Positions 53,302-62,917 are shown, numbered from the stretch's first letter. The stretch: 64,000 nucleotides of DNA from Mucilaginibacter pineti (GCF_900101875.1 NZ_FNAI01000002.1:1-64000), one strand, 5' to 3'. Notes: generated from the sequence alone by a model not told the origin. Made by a program: numbers and translations.

Positions 53302-54735
53302 TTAGATGGTTTTCTGCAAGATATCCGGGTGGGTTCTGTGCACTTTGATAATCAGCTCGCCAAACAGGGTATTGGCCCAGGCAAACCATTTACGGGTAAA
53401 GTCGTTGGCATTATCCTTATGAAAACCTTCGTGCATAAAGCCTGTACCGGCATGGGTAGTTTTAAGCATGTGCAGGCATTTTGTGATCTCCTCTTTGTTG
53501 GTGGATGTTAAGCCGCGCATAATGATAGCCATTGGCCAGATATAATTAATACCCACATGCGGACCGCCTATTCCCTCTGCTGCTTTACCTTTAAAAAAGT
53601 AAGGATTGCTGCTGCTCAATACAAAGCGACGGGTGTTTTGATACAACGGATCGGTTACCGGTAACGAATCAAGATATGGGAGGGCAAGCAAGCTTGGCAC
53701 GTTGCTATCATCCATCAGCAGCTGGTTGCCGTAACCATCAACCTCAAAGGCTAAAATTTTACCGTAGATAGGGTGGTTGGCAACTGCATATTTTTTAAGC
53801 GCGGCTTCTACTTCGGCGGCAAGGGCCCTGCATGAGGCAGCAGTTGTGGCATCATGCCCAATGGTGCTGTACATTTCCGCCATTTGCTTAAGGCTGGTTA
53901 CCGCAAAATAGTTTGATGGAACCAGGAACGGATAAATAGTAGCATCGTCAGACGGGCGGAAGATGGAGCAGATCAACCCAACAGGCCTAACCGGGTTACC
54001 GTAGCCTTTATTTGGCGCGGTATCGCTGGCGGTTTCTGTTTTACGCTGAAAGTGGTAAGGGCCATTGCCATTTTTGCGCTGCTGTACCTTAAAGGTATCC
54101 AGGATTATTTTACCTGCCTTTTGCCAGTTTTCATCAAAGAAGCTGGTATCGCCGCTTATTTTCCAGTAGTTGTAAGCTAATCTTACAGGGTAACATAGCG
54201 AGTCAATTTCCCATTTGCGTTCATGCAGATCGGGCTTCATATCGGTAACATCGGTATCCCATTCGCTGCCGGTTGGACCTTCGTTAAAGGCATTGGCATA
54301 AGGGTCGATAATTACACATTTGGCCTGGCGGCTTAATACGCCTTGTACCAGTTTTTTAAGGGCCGGGTCTTCTTTTATAAGGGGCAGGTACGGCCACACC
54401 TGTGCCGATGAATCGCGCATCCACATGGCAAAAATATCGCCGGTGATAACAAAGGTATCTGGCTTGCCATCTTTTTCAGAATAGTTAACGGTAGTATCTA
54501 AAGTGTTGGGGTAGCAGTTTTCAAACAGCCAGGCCACTTCAGGGTCTTTAATATCGGCTTTAACTTTTTGAATAATGGCTTCAACGCTTTTGCTGGTAAA
54601 TTTACGATCGGCAAGTTTTGGCCTGTGACTTTCAAAGGCAGGCATACTGCTGCTGTACCATTTGGGGGTAAGGCCAAGTCCTATACCAGCGGTTGCAACA
54701 CCGTTGATTTTTATAAAATTTCTTCTGGTTAGCAT
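53302..54735 (-). CDS. GH125 exo-alpha-1,6-mannosidase
   Basis: This 477-residue protein has an N-terminal MLTRRNFIK signal resembling a twin-arginine-type leader. The (alpha/alpha)6 barrel of GH125 follows, with FAMWMRDSSAQVWPYL, WDTDVTDMKPDLHERKWEID and GPHVGINYIWPM. GH125 enzymes remove terminal alpha-1,6-linked mannose from glycans by inversion. Together with the EndoH-like GH18 about 50 kb away it would suit breakdown of high-mannose N-glycans, but the two are not clustered. Confidence 0.88.
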   Translation of the reverse strand: MLTRRNFIKINGVATAGIGLGLTPKWYSSSMPAFESHRPKLADRKFTSKSVEAIIQKVKADIKDPEVAWLFENCYPNTLDTTVNYSEKDGKPDTFVITGDIFAMWMRDSSAQVWPYLPLIKEDPALKKLVQGVLSRQAKCVIIDPYANAFNEGPTGSEWDTDVTDMKPDLHERKWEIDSLCYPVRLAYNYWKISGDTSFFDENWQKAGKIILDTFKVQQRKNGNGPYHFQRKTETASDTAPNKGYGNPVRPVGLICSIFRPSDDATIYPFLVPSNYFAVTSLKQMAEMYSTIGHDATTAASCRALAAEVEAALKKYAVANHPIYGKILAFEVDGYGNQLLMDDSNVPSLLALPYLDSLPVTDPLYQNTRRFVLSSSNPYFFKGKAAEGIGGPHVGINYIWPMAIIMRGLTSTNKEEITKCLHMLKTTHAGTGFMHEGFHKDNANDFTRKWFAWANTLFGELIIKVHRTHPDILQKTI

Positions 54736-54871
54736 AATGGTTGTTTAAAGGTTGGGTGTAAAAATATAAAAGCCTTTGGTTATTGGAAAAATATTAGCCA
54801 ATTAATTTCATAAATCTAAATTGTTTTAGACAGTGTTCCCACTTTTTAAAACCAAAGACAATTTCAGCGCA

Positions 54872-54911
54872 TAAAAAAGGCCCGGAGCATATGCCCGGGC
54901 CGTTTTTTATT
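54872..54911 (-). terminator. Terminator of the outer membrane protein gene
   Basis: AAAAAAGGCCCGG pairs with CCGGGCCGTTTTTT-type sequence around AGCATATG; the stem is GC-rich and flanked by A and T runs. It follows the minus-strand gene ending at 54927. Confidence 0.75.
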
Positions 54912-54926
54912 TTGTTGTTTTACAGC

Positions 54927-55442
54927 TTAAAAGTTATAAGCAACGCGAAGTGCTACCTGGCTTATAGTGCCGCTTTTTGCCCAGCCTTCGTAACGAACGC
55001 CAATATCAAAGCCGCCTTCAATGGTGTAGCCAATACCCGGTGCATAAACAAAAGCCGTACCGCCGTCACTTCCTGTTGAAAATACAGCGCCTAACTGGCC
55101 TTCGCCATAAAAACCTTCATTGAAGTAATATTTAATACCGGCTTTCAAAGGTATAAAACCTGCAGCATGCAAGCCTGCATCTTTAAATTCCTTTTTTGGT
55201 TGAAAAGAGCTGTAGCCGGCAGATATGGTGAACAAAGTGCTGCTGGCAATTGGCATTTCATATTTTAAAGAGCCGCCTAATACTACACTGTAAAAATTTT
55301 TGGATTTGCCAGTTGGCAAGCCCCCATCAAATCCAATACTGAATTTGGCGGCATCGGCCGGTGATGACGACGATGATGTTTGTGCAAATGAACTGAATGC
55401 CGTGCCTCCTAAAATAACTAAGGCTAATAAGATTTTTTTCAT
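54927..55442 (-). CDS. Outer membrane beta-barrel protein, 171 aa
   Basis: This 171-residue protein has a signal peptide (to about SSFAQ), a serine-rich linker, and alternating strands GFDGGLPTGKS, GGSLKYEMPIAS and LKAGIKYYFNEGFYGEGQLG. It ends RVAYNF, an aromatic C-terminus typical of small OmpA/OmpX-like barrels. The function is unknown. Confidence 0.82.
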   Translation of the reverse strand: MKKILLALVILGGTAFSSFAQTSSSSSPADAAKFSIGFDGGLPTGKSKNFYSVVLGGSLKYEMPIASSTLFTISAGYSSFQPKKEFKDAGLHAAGFIPLKAGIKYYFNEGFYGEGQLGAVFSTGSDGGTAFVYAPGIGYTIEGGFDIGVRYEGWAKSGTISQVALRVAYNF

Positions 55443-55745
55443 AACTGAAATGGTTTAGTTTATTGAATTGGTTAATATACAACACCACGGGCCCTTCCCG
55501 CGATGGAGTTTCTTATGAAACTTGACGTTTATAACTGCTAAACGTTACAAAATGCCGAATTGTTTTTTGAAATAATAAATTATGCTTTGATTTTCAGGGT
55601 CTGAAATTTACATGGATCTGCATGCTTAATAAATTTGCCATGCAAAGCTATCGCAGACCATTAAGGCCGACCGGATTTTTTTCATAAGATGTATTTAGGT
55701 TATTGGTAGGATAAAAGTAAAAGATAATTTTTAAATAAAAAATAT
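55443..55745. other. Intergenic gap, no gene seen
   Basis: These 303 bases lie between two minus-strand genes and presumably hold the promoter of the barrel protein gene. I found only the short pairs GCATGC and TGCATGC...GCATGGCA-like words and no hairpin with a T run. Confidence 0.4.
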
Positions 55746-56453
55746 TTAATTACCTGTTAGTGTAATGAATATCTGCTCAAGCGTGTGATTGCCGTTTTTA
55801 TTAAGCAAGCCTGGCAGTGTATCATCGGCTACAATTTTACCTTTATTAATAATGATCACCTTGTTGCAAACGGCTTCAACTTCTTGCATAATATGGGTAG
55901 ATAGGATGATGGTTTTTGTTTGGCCAAGTTCTGTAATCAACTGGCGGATGCCGATTAACTGGTTGGGATCCAGTCCCGAAGTTGGTTCATCAAGGATGAG
56001 TACATCGGGATTGTGTATAATAGCCTGCGCCAGGCCAACACGCTGTCGGTAGCCTTTTGATAGCTGTCCTATTTTTTTGTGCTGCTCGGGGCCAAGGCCT
56101 GTTTGTTCAATAACATTAGTAATGCGGCTGGCGGGTTCGTGTATTTTGTGGATGCCGGCTATAAACGCCAGTGATTCCTTTACATACATATCCAGGTATA
56201 GCGGATTACTCTCTGGCAGGTAACCAATGTGGCGGCGCACCTCAAGCGCCTGGCTTATTACATCAAACCCACAAACAGATGCAATGCCCGCAGTTTGGGG
56301 TATAAAGCAGGTAAGTATTTTCATGGTGGTTGATTTGCCAGCGCCATTTGGTCCCAGGAAGCCAAGCACACCCGGCCCGGCAGTAAAGCTAATGCCATCA
56401 ACCGCCTTTTGCTCGCCATAAACTTTTGTTAATGCCTGTACCTGGATGCTCAT
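55746..56453 (-). CDS. gldA: ABC transporter ATP-binding protein, GldA-like
   Basis: This 235-residue ATPase has Walker A GPNGAGKSTT (Lys40), the signature LSKGYRQRVGLAQA, Walker B VLILDEPTSGLD and a switch histidine in ILSTHIMQEVE. It is the ATPase type paired with GldF/GldG permeases of gliding Bacteroidota, and the GldF-GldG fusion lies about 4 kb away on the other strand. It is shorter than the roughly 300-residue GldA of Flavobacterium, so the symbol is probable rather than certain. It may also serve in surface-protein or membrane maintenance in non-gliding species. Confidence 0.75.
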   Translation of the reverse strand: MSIQVQALTKVYGEQKAVDGISFTAGPGVLGFLGPNGAGKSTTMKILTCFIPQTAGIASVCGFDVISQALEVRRHIGYLPESNPLYLDMYVKESLAFIAGIHKIHEPASRITNVIEQTGLGPEQHKKIGQLSKGYRQRVGLAQAIIHNPDVLILDEPTSGLDPNQLIGIRQLITELGQTKTIILSTHIMQEVEAVCNKVIIINKGKIVADDTLPGLLNKNGNHTLEQIFITLTGN

Positions 56454-56460
56454 GGCTCAA

Positions 56461-56614
56461 AAATAGATTTTAGATGTGAGATTTGAGATATGAGATAGAA
56501 GTATTTCGGATTTCGGATGTTCGATTTCGGATTTGTTAATTTTTACGCAAACTGCAAACTTGCAACTGCTAACTGATTAAGCAAACTGCAAACTTCCAAA
56601 GCAAACTGAAAAAA
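56461..56614. repeat. TTTCGGATTTCGGAT / GCAAACTGCAAACT word-repeat spacer
   Basis: This spacer contains GATGTGAGATTTGAGATATG, ATTTCGGATTTCGGATGTTC, GATTTCGGATTTG, and then GCAAACTGCAAACTTGCAAC and AGCAAACTGCAAACTTCC. Direct repeats dominate; no coding sense. Confidence 0.5.
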
Positions 56615-57280
56615 CTACTTCTCAAACACAACCGAATCTGCGTTGGCACCTAATTGGGTTAATGTGTCTGTTATTTCCTTTACCATATCATCGGGCCCGC
56701 AAACATAAAAATGCTTGGTGAGATCTTTTATCTCGGCTTTTAAAAACGCGGCATCAATACGGCGATGATCATTTTTGCCGCCCTTTTGCTGGGTTGTGGT
56801 AAAATGGGCATTTTCGCCAAGTATTGTTTTAAGTTCATCGGCAAGTATAATGTCCTCATCTTTTTTGTTCGAGAAGAAAAGCGTGTTCCCCTCTGTTTTT
56901 CCATCATTGTAAAGCTGCCTTAAAATTGCCAAAAATGGGGTTATACCCGCACCCCCTGCTATAAAATAACCCGGGCCTTTGTATGCTATGGCACCCCAGG
57001 CTTCGCGCAAAATCAGCTCGTCGCCAACTTTAAGCTGGCCCAGGTGGTTGGTAACGCCATCATGGTCGGTATATATTTTAATAGTAAATTCCAGGAAGTG
57101 CTGGTCGGTAAGGCACGTAAAAGTAAAAGGGTTCCTTTTATCGTACCAGCCAGGCTCATTAATTGATAGTTCGGTTGCCTCCCCCGGTGTAAAGGTAAAA
57201 CCATCGGGTTTTTCAATAATAAACTGTTTTACATTGTGGGTAACGTTATGAATATCCAGTATCCTTACAATTTGTTCCAT
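56615..57280 (-). CDS. FAD-dependent ferredoxin/flavodoxin reductase-like protein
   Basis: This 221-residue protein has the FNR fold: an FAD domain (about 1-100, with RNPFTFTCL) and an NAD(P) domain with FIAGGAGITPFLAI and the late VCGPDDMVKE. It moves electrons between NAD(P)H and a flavin or iron-sulfur partner. No partner is encoded beside it, so the acceptor is unknown. Confidence 0.85.
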   Translation of the reverse strand: MEQIVRILDIHNVTHNVKQFIIEKPDGFTFTPGEATELSINEPGWYDKRNPFTFTCLTDQHFLEFTIKIYTDHDGVTNHLGQLKVGDELILREAWGAIAYKGPGYFIAGGAGITPFLAILRQLYNDGKTEGNTLFFSNKKDEDIILADELKTILGENAHFTTTQQKGGKNDHRRIDAAFLKAEIKDLTKHFYVCGPDDMVKEITDTLTQLGANADSVVFEK

Positions 57281-57409
57281 GGCTATACAGTATTAATGTT
57301 TTAGTAATAATGAGTAACCCGCCATTTGGTTTTAATTAAGGTGGTTTTTGGATGAATTTAATGATTTTTAACCTTTCTCCTTTCCCCTTTAACGTTTCCG
57401 CCTAAATTG

Positions 57410-57417
57410 TATCTTTG
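57410..57417 (+). promoter_or_regulatory. -7 element of the glyS promoter
   Basis: TATCTTTG matches TAnnTTTG exactly, 8 bases before the start codon, which implies a very short or absent 5' leader. No clear -33 element was seen. Confidence 0.4.
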
Positions 57418-57425
57418 CAGCTATT

Positions 57426-58907
57426 ATGAGCAAATCAACCGACGAACTTTTTAAAAATGTTATATCACATGCCAAAGAATATGGCTTTGTTTTTCCTTCA
57501 AGCGAGATTTATGATGGCTTAAGCGCTGTTTACGATTACGGCCAAAATGGTGCCGAACTGAAGAACAACATCAAAACCTATTGGTGGAAAGCCATGGTGC
57601 AAATGCATGATAACATTGTTGGTATCGATTCGGCCATATTTATGCACCCCAAAATTTGGAAGGCCAGCGGGCACGTTGATGGTTTCAGCGATCCGATGAT
57701 CGACAATAAAGATTCAAAAAAACGTTATCGTGCCGATCAGCTTTTAGAAGATAAAATAGACCGTTACGATAAGGACGGCAAAACCGACAAAGCCGAACAA
57801 TTACAGCATGATATGGACGATGCCCTTAAAAATGAGGATCTGCCGCGTTTAAAAGAGCTGATAATTGAGCATGAAATTGCCTGCCCGGTAAGTGGTACCC
57901 GCAACTGGACAGATGTACGCCAGTTTAACCTGATGTTCAGCACCCAGGTTGGCGCCATTGCCGATGAGTCTGACACCATATACCTTCGCCCCGAAACTGC
58001 GCAGGGTATTTTTGTAAACTACCTTAACGTGCAAAAATCTGGCAGGATGAAAATTCCTTTCGGTATTGCGCAAATAGGCAAGGCTTTCCGTAACGAGGTT
58101 ATTGCCCGCCAGTTCATTATCCGCATGCGCGAATTTGAGCAAATGGAAATGCAATATTTTGTACGCCCTGGCACACAAAAAGAATGGTTTAGCCAATGGA
58201 AAGAAGCACGCCTTAAATGGCACCTTGCCCTGGGTACCGATGCTGCCAAATACCGCTACCACGAACACGTAAAACTTGCCCATTATGCAGATGCGGCTTT
58301 TGATATTGAGTTTAATTTCCCATTCGGCTTTAAGGAAGTTGAGGGAATACATAGCCGCACCAATTTCGATTTAAGTCAGCATGAGAAATTCTCGGGTAAA
58401 AAAATGCAGTATTTTGATCCCGAGGTTGATCCTGAAACCGGCAAGCCTTATGGTAACTATGTGCCCTACGTAATTGAAACTTCGATAGGGTTAGACAGGA
58501 TGTTCCTGCTTACTATGATCAACGCCTTTGAGGAAGAAGACCTAAGTACAGATGAGAAACAGGATAGCCGCACCGTGCTGCACCTGCACCCATGCCTTGC
58601 CCCGGTTAAAGCTGCCATTTTCCCACTTACCAAAAAAGACGGTTTGCCAGAAAAAGCCCGTGAAATTATGGACAGGCTGAAACTTGATTTTAATATCCAG
58701 TACGAAGAGAAAGATGCCATTGGTAAACGCTATCGCCGTCAGGATGCTATTGGTACGCCGGTTTGTATCACTGTAGATCATCAGACTTTAGAGGATAATA
58801 CCGTAACCATCCGCCATCGCGATAGCATGGCACAGGAACGTGTAGCCGCTGCCGATCTGGATAAGATCATAGGCGATCTGGTGAGCTGGAGAAACCTGCT
58901 GAAATAA
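57426..58907 (+). CDS. glyS: Glycine--tRNA ligase (alpha2 type)
   Basis: This 493-residue class II synthetase charges tRNA-Gly. It shows motif 2-type sequence FRNEVIARQFIIRMREFEQMEMQ (family match over about 212-235), DIEFNFPFGFKEVEGIHSRT and motif 3 in ETSIGLDRMFLL. The C-terminal anticodon-binding domain follows. It is the single-chain type used by archaea, eukaryotes and Bacteroidota rather than the alpha2-beta2 GlyQ/GlyS form. A terminator follows the stop. Confidence 0.94.
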   Translation: MSKSTDELFKNVISHAKEYGFVFPSSEIYDGLSAVYDYGQNGAELKNNIKTYWWKAMVQMHDNIVGIDSAIFMHPKIWKASGHVDGFSDPMIDNKDSKKRYRADQLLEDKIDRYDKDGKTDKAEQLQHDMDDALKNEDLPRLKELIIEHEIACPVSGTRNWTDVRQFNLMFSTQVGAIADESDTIYLRPETAQGIFVNYLNVQKSGRMKIPFGIAQIGKAFRNEVIARQFIIRMREFEQMEMQYFVRPGTQKEWFSQWKEARLKWHLALGTDAAKYRYHEHVKLAHYADAAFDIEFNFPFGFKEVEGIHSRTNFDLSQHEKFSGKKMQYFDPEVDPETGKPYGNYVPYVIETSIGLDRMFLLTMINAFEEEDLSTDEKQDSRTVLHLHPCLAPVKAAIFPLTKKDGLPEKAREIMDRLKLDFNIQYEEKDAIGKRYRRQDAIGTPVCITVDHQTLEDNTVTIRHRDSMAQERVAAADLDKIIGDLVSWRNLLK

Positions 58908-58928
58908 GCTAACACCGATCAAATATTT

Positions 58929-58957
58929 AAAGGCCCGCTAAACCAGCGGGCCTTTTC
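58929..58957 (+). terminator. Terminator after glyS
   Basis: AAAGGCCCGCT pairs with AGCGGGCCTTT around AACC-type loop sequence and is followed by TCT. It is GC-rich and 22 bases past the stop. Confidence 0.8.
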
Positions 58958-59049
58958 TGTTGCTGCTGATCTTGCTGATAACAAATTACCTTGTCGCAAA
59001 AACAATTTTCTGAAATTCACATTCATTGTTTAAATAAATCCTCCTGTGT

Positions 59050-60156
59050 ATGCCTGCTGTAAAAGATTACCCATTTTATTTAAAGAGTACCGTTATACTT
59101 TTCGGGCTCATATTACTGGTATATGTGTTTGGCCAGCTGGCGGATGTGCTTATCCCACTGGCGTTTGCGGCTTTTATAGCCGTATTGCTAAACCCTGTAT
59201 GCAACTGGCTGCAGGGGCATAAGGTGCCCAAAATATTTGCTATAGTAATAACCATGTTTATTGCGGCTATTGTTATAGCGGGTTTGTTTTATTTCCTCTC
59301 TACGCAAATGATCCAGTTTGGCGAGTCGCTGCCTATGCTGAAACAAAAGTTTGGGGAGATCTCCGTTACTTTTAAAGGCTGGGTAGCCACCACATTTGGG
59401 CTGACGGTTGATAAGCAAAACCAAATGATCAAAGATGCGCTTGATAATAGTCAGTCGATGGTGGGGCGTACGCTGGGTTCGGTATTAGGCACGTTGGGGT
59501 TGGTATTTGTGATACCTGTTTACGTGTTTTTAACGCTGTACTATAAAACGCTAATCCTTAATTTTTTCTTTGAAGCATTTGCCGAAGAAAATTCAAAAAG
59601 TGTGGCCGAAATACTAAAAGAAACCAAGCTGGCTATTCAAAGTTATATAATAGGCTTGCTTACCGAAACCGCCATCGTAGCTGTACTTAACTCTACCGCG
59701 CTTGTGCTGCTTGGTGTTAAATACGGTATACTGATTGGGGTTATAGGGGCAATATTAAACCTGTTGCCTTACATTGGCGGTATTATAGCTATAGCCCTGC
59801 CGGTATTAATGGCTACCGTAACTAAAGATGGTTACTCTACCCAACTGGGGGTAGTAATAGCTTACCTGGTGATCCAGTTTATTGATAACAATATCCTGGT
59901 ACCGCGCATTGTATCGTCAAAAGTAAAGATCAACGCGCTGATATCCATTGTGGTAGTGTTGTTGGGTAATATGCTTTGGGGCTTGTCGGGTATGTTCCTG
60001 TCTATCCCGTTTATAGCGGTGCTAAAGATCATCTTTGATCGTATTGATGGTCTTAAACCTTGGGGCAAACTATTGGGCGATACCGTGCCCACCCGCCATA
60101 AAGGTGAAATTTGGGGTAGAAGAAAGAAAGCTGTATTGCCGCCGAAGGAGGGTTAG
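59050..60156 (+). CDS. AI-2E family transporter
   Basis: This 368-residue membrane protein has seven or eight hydrophobic segments, grouped at the N-terminus (two or three) and C-terminus (five). The middle soluble loop contains TVDKQNQMIKDALDNSQSM. GAILNLLPYIGGIIAIALPV and VIQFIDNNILVPRIVSSKV match the family (PF01594). Members export small molecules such as AI-2 or ions. The substrate here is unknown, and no luxS is in the window. Confidence 0.88.
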   Translation: MPAVKDYPFYLKSTVILFGLILLVYVFGQLADVLIPLAFAAFIAVLLNPVCNWLQGHKVPKIFAIVITMFIAAIVIAGLFYFLSTQMIQFGESLPMLKQKFGEISVTFKGWVATTFGLTVDKQNQMIKDALDNSQSMVGRTLGSVLGTLGLVFVIPVYVFLTLYYKTLILNFFFEAFAEENSKSVAEILKETKLAIQSYIIGLLTETAIVAVLNSTALVLLGVKYGILIGVIGAILNLLPYIGGIIAIALPVLMATVTKDGYSTQLGVVIAYLVIQFIDNNILVPRIVSSKVKINALISIVVVLLGNMLWGLSGMFLSIPFIAVLKIIFDRIDGLKPWGKLLGDTVPTRHKGEIWGRRKKAVLPPKEG

Positions 60157-60161
60157 ATTAT

Positions 60162-60268
60162 ATTCCCCTCTTGAGAGGGGGCGTGTGAGGATGTGCAATG
60201 GGAGGGGTGTGTTTCTGCTTTTGCATTGCCTATAAACACACCCCTCCACCCCTCTCAAGAGGGGAATC
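60162..60268. repeat. Nested inverted repeat ATTCCCCTCTTGAGAGGGG
   Basis: The outer arms ATTCCCCTCTTGAGAGGGG (60162-60180) and CCCCTCTCAAGAGGGGAAT (60250-60268) enclose inner arms GGAGGGGTGTGTTT (60200-60213) and AAACACACCCCTCC (60234-60247). All are well matched. It lies between the AI-2E gene and the gldF-gldG fusion and could terminate the first. Confidence 0.75.
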
Positions 60269-60375
60269 GCACTATCCCTCACTTTTACTCATTCTCTTAA
60301 CTGGTGAGTCCTATCTCATTTCCAATTTGCTTTAGTATATTAATATTGTAATTTCGGCCATCAACATTAATTACT

Positions 60376-62772
60376 GTGTTAAGCATCCTTAAAAAAGAAA
60401 TTATCTCGTACCTGAGTTCGCTGGTGGCGTATGTTACCATTGGTGTATTTTTATTGGTGCTGGGTTTATTTCTGTGGGTTTTCCCCGATTCGAGCATATT
60501 AGATTACGGTTATGCCGGGCTCGAAAGCCTGTTTAGTACCGCGCCGTATCTGTTTATGTTCCTGGTGCCGGCCATTACCATGCGCTCACTGGCCGAAGAA
60601 CGCAAGGAGGGAACCTTCGAGCTACTTTTTACCCGCCCCCTTACCGACTGGCAAATTGTGCTTGGCAAGTATTTCGCCAGTGTATTACTGGTGCTGTTTG
60701 CTTTATTGCCCACGCTTGTTTACTACTTTTCGGTAAGTACATTGGGTACGCCGCAAGGTAATATTGATACGGGTGCGGTAATCGGTTCCTATATCGGTTT
60801 GTTTTTATTGGGTGCCTCGTTTGCTGCTATCGGCTTATTCGCATCATCTATCACCAAAAACCAGATCATTGCCTTTACAGTGGCGGTGTTCCTCTGTTTC
60901 TTTTTTTATAGCGGGTTCGATTCATTGAGCCAGCTGTTATCCCTGCAAGATCTGGGCTTGCAGGCATTGGGCATTACCGAACATTATCAGTCAGTAAGCC
61001 GGGGTGTATTAGATACCCGCAATCTTATTTACTTTATATTATTAGCCGGCATTTTTGTTTGGCTTACCATTTTTGTACTGATAAAACAAAGGCAAAAGCA
61101 ATTGCGCGGCAGCATTATGTTCGGCATACTTACGGTATTTATTGCCATAGGCGTATGTGCACAGTTTGCTTTTACCCGTTTTGATTTTACTACTGAAAAG
61201 CGTTTCACCATATCGCCTGTAAGCAGGCAAATTATGGATAGCCTGCCCAAGCCGGTAAAGGTTACCGTTTACCTGCAAAGCAATGGACTGCCTGCCGGGT
61301 TTAAACACCTGCAAAGCGCCACCCGCGATATGCTGAGCGATCTGCAAGCTTATAGCCATGGTAAGCTGCAATTTAACTTTGTCGACCCGCTGAAGGGATT
61401 AAGCGAGGAGCAGCAAAACAGTACGCTGCAAGGCTTATCAGACAAAGGGCTCACCCCGCAAAACTGGAGCTTTAAAACCGATGATGGTGTGGTTCAAAAA
61501 CTGCTGATCTCATCGGCGCTGGTTGCATCCAACGGAAAGGAGATCCCGGTAAATTTATTACAGCGCCGTTTAGGACTTTCTGACGAGGAATCGATAAATA
61601 ACTCTATCCAAAATCTGGAATATGCTTTTTCATCGGCAATTAAAAAAGCTACGATGGGCGGGAAGCCGCAAATTGGCTTTACCGAAGGGCATGGGGAACT
61701 GACCGACCTGCAACTGAACGATGCAATGAAATCATTGTCGGATGGGTATGAGGTTGGCAGGGTTAATTTGGCTACTATCCCTTTTGGCGCATTGCAAAAC
61801 TTAAAACTGCTGGTAATTCCCAAGCCCGATAAAAAATTCACCGAACTGGAAAAATTCAAACTCGACCAGTATATTATGCGTGGTGGTCGTGTGCTTTGGG
61901 CCATAGACCAGGTAAATGCCGAACTGGACAGCCTGCGCGGACATGGCGGCGAACAACTGGCCTTTGCCAAACAATTAAATTTAGATGATCAGCTGTTTAG
62001 GTATGGGGTGCGTATCAATTATGACCTGATAGCCGATATGAGCTGCTCGCCAATCCCCGTAAGTATGGGCGATTTGGGAGGGCAGGCGCAAATTCAGTTG
62101 TTGCCCTGGTTGTTTTACCCACTGTTTATGCCGGTTTCCAAACATCCGGTAGTTAAAAACCTGGATGCCATCCGCAGTGAGTTTGCCAGCACTATTGACC
62201 TGTTGCAGGTAAAAAATATCAAACAAACTATTCTGCTTAGTTCATCGCCATATAATAAAAAATTAAGCGCCCCGCATATCCTGTCGCTGCAAGCCCTGGA
62301 ACAGGCACCCAATCCCAAGGATTTTCAGGGCGAGCCTAAAACGGTGGCTGTATTGTTAGAGGGTAAATTCATATCAGACTGGCGCAACCGCCCCCTGCCC
62401 GATAGCCTCAAAGAGCAGGTTAACATACTGCCCGAAAGCAAGCCAACCAAGATGATCGTGATCAGCGATGGCGATATTTTAAAAAATCAGGTAGGTGCCG
62501 ATGGTTCGCCTTATCCGCTGGGGTATGACCGTTACACGCAAAAAACCTATGGCAACAAGAACCTGCTGCTGAATATTGCCGACTATATGACCGACGACTC
62601 GGGCCTTATTGCGCTGCGTACCAAAGAGATAAAGATAAGGCTGCTTAACCGCCCCCGCATCCGCAACGAAAAAATGTACTGGCAGCTGGTAAATACAGTT
62701 GGGCCGCTGCTATTAGTGTTAATATGTGCTATTTTTCAACATTATATTCGCAAGCGAAAGTATGCCCATTAA
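60376..62772 (+). CDS. gldG: GldF-GldG fusion: gliding ABC transporter permease plus GldG
   Basis: This single 798-residue frame joins two proteins. Residues 1-240 have six membrane segments and match the GldF permease (SILKKEIISYLSSLVAYV, EERKEGTFELLFTRPLTDWQ). From about 245 on it matches GldG: a membrane helix, FTRFDFTTEKRFTISPVSRQ, a long extracytoplasmic domain, and a C-terminal membrane helix ending HYIRKRKYAH. In Flavobacterium gldF and gldG are separate genes. The frame stays open, with no frameshift scar, through the join. The GTG start gives the conserved MLSILKKE. It would partner the GldA-like ATPase at 55746-56453. Confidence 0.85.
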   Translation: MLSILKKEIISYLSSLVAYVTIGVFLLVLGLFLWVFPDSSILDYGYAGLESLFSTAPYLFMFLVPAITMRSLAEERKEGTFELLFTRPLTDWQIVLGKYFASVLLVLFALLPTLVYYFSVSTLGTPQGNIDTGAVIGSYIGLFLLGASFAAIGLFASSITKNQIIAFTVAVFLCFFFYSGFDSLSQLLSLQDLGLQALGITEHYQSVSRGVLDTRNLIYFILLAGIFVWLTIFVLIKQRQKQLRGSIMFGILTVFIAIGVCAQFAFTRFDFTTEKRFTISPVSRQIMDSLPKPVKVTVYLQSNGLPAGFKHLQSATRDMLSDLQAYSHGKLQFNFVDPLKGLSEEQQNSTLQGLSDKGLTPQNWSFKTDDGVVQKLLISSALVASNGKEIPVNLLQRRLGLSDEESINNSIQNLEYAFSSAIKKATMGGKPQIGFTEGHGELTDLQLNDAMKSLSDGYEVGRVNLATIPFGALQNLKLLVIPKPDKKFTELEKFKLDQYIMRGGRVLWAIDQVNAELDSLRGHGGEQLAFAKQLNLDDQLFRYGVRINYDLIADMSCSPIPVSMGDLGGQAQIQLLPWLFYPLFMPVSKHPVVKNLDAIRSEFASTIDLLQVKNIKQTILLSSSPYNKKLSAPHILSLQALEQAPNPKDFQGEPKTVAVLLEGKFISDWRNRPLPDSLKEQVNILPESKPTKMIVISDGDILKNQVGADGSPYPLGYDRYTQKTYGNKNLLLNIADYMTDDSGLIALRTKEIKIRLLNRPRIRNEKMYWQLVNTVGPLLLVLICAIFQHYIRKRKYAH

Positions 62773-62796
62773 ATTTTATATTTTTGATAACCATTT

Positions 62797-62902
62797 AGCC
62801 TCACCCTGCCCTCTCCAAAGGAGAGGGGTTAAAAGAGAGAAGTTAAAGTCCTCTCCTTTGAGAGGATTATTACATGAGGGCTTCGCCGTTTAGGTGAGGC
62901 TT
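62797..62902. repeat. GCCTCACCC inverted-repeat element upstream of dnaN
   Basis: The outer arms AGCCTCACC (62797-62805) and GGTGAGGCT (62893-62901) enclose CCCTCTCCAAAGGAGAGGGG and CCTCTCCTTTGAGAGG hairpins. Exact 17-bp copies of AATTTTATATTTTTGAT flank it, at 62772-62788 and 62903-62919. This looks like an insertion that duplicated its target or promoter. Confidence 0.75.
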
Positions 62903-62909
62903 AATTTTA

Positions 62910-62917
62910 TATTTTTG
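62910..62917 (+). promoter_or_regulatory. Possible -7 element of dnaN
   Basis: TATTTTTG fits TAnnTTTG, 19 bases before the dnaN start. It lies in the right copy of the 17-bp direct repeat, so an equal site exists in the left copy at 62779-62786. No convincing -33 element was seen. Confidence 0.35.

Noticed and set aside
60376..62772. GldF-GldG fusion as a sequencing frameshift artefact
   Set aside because: Both halves are in one frame with no stop or frame change at the join, so no error needs to be assumed. A lost stop codon cannot be fully excluded.
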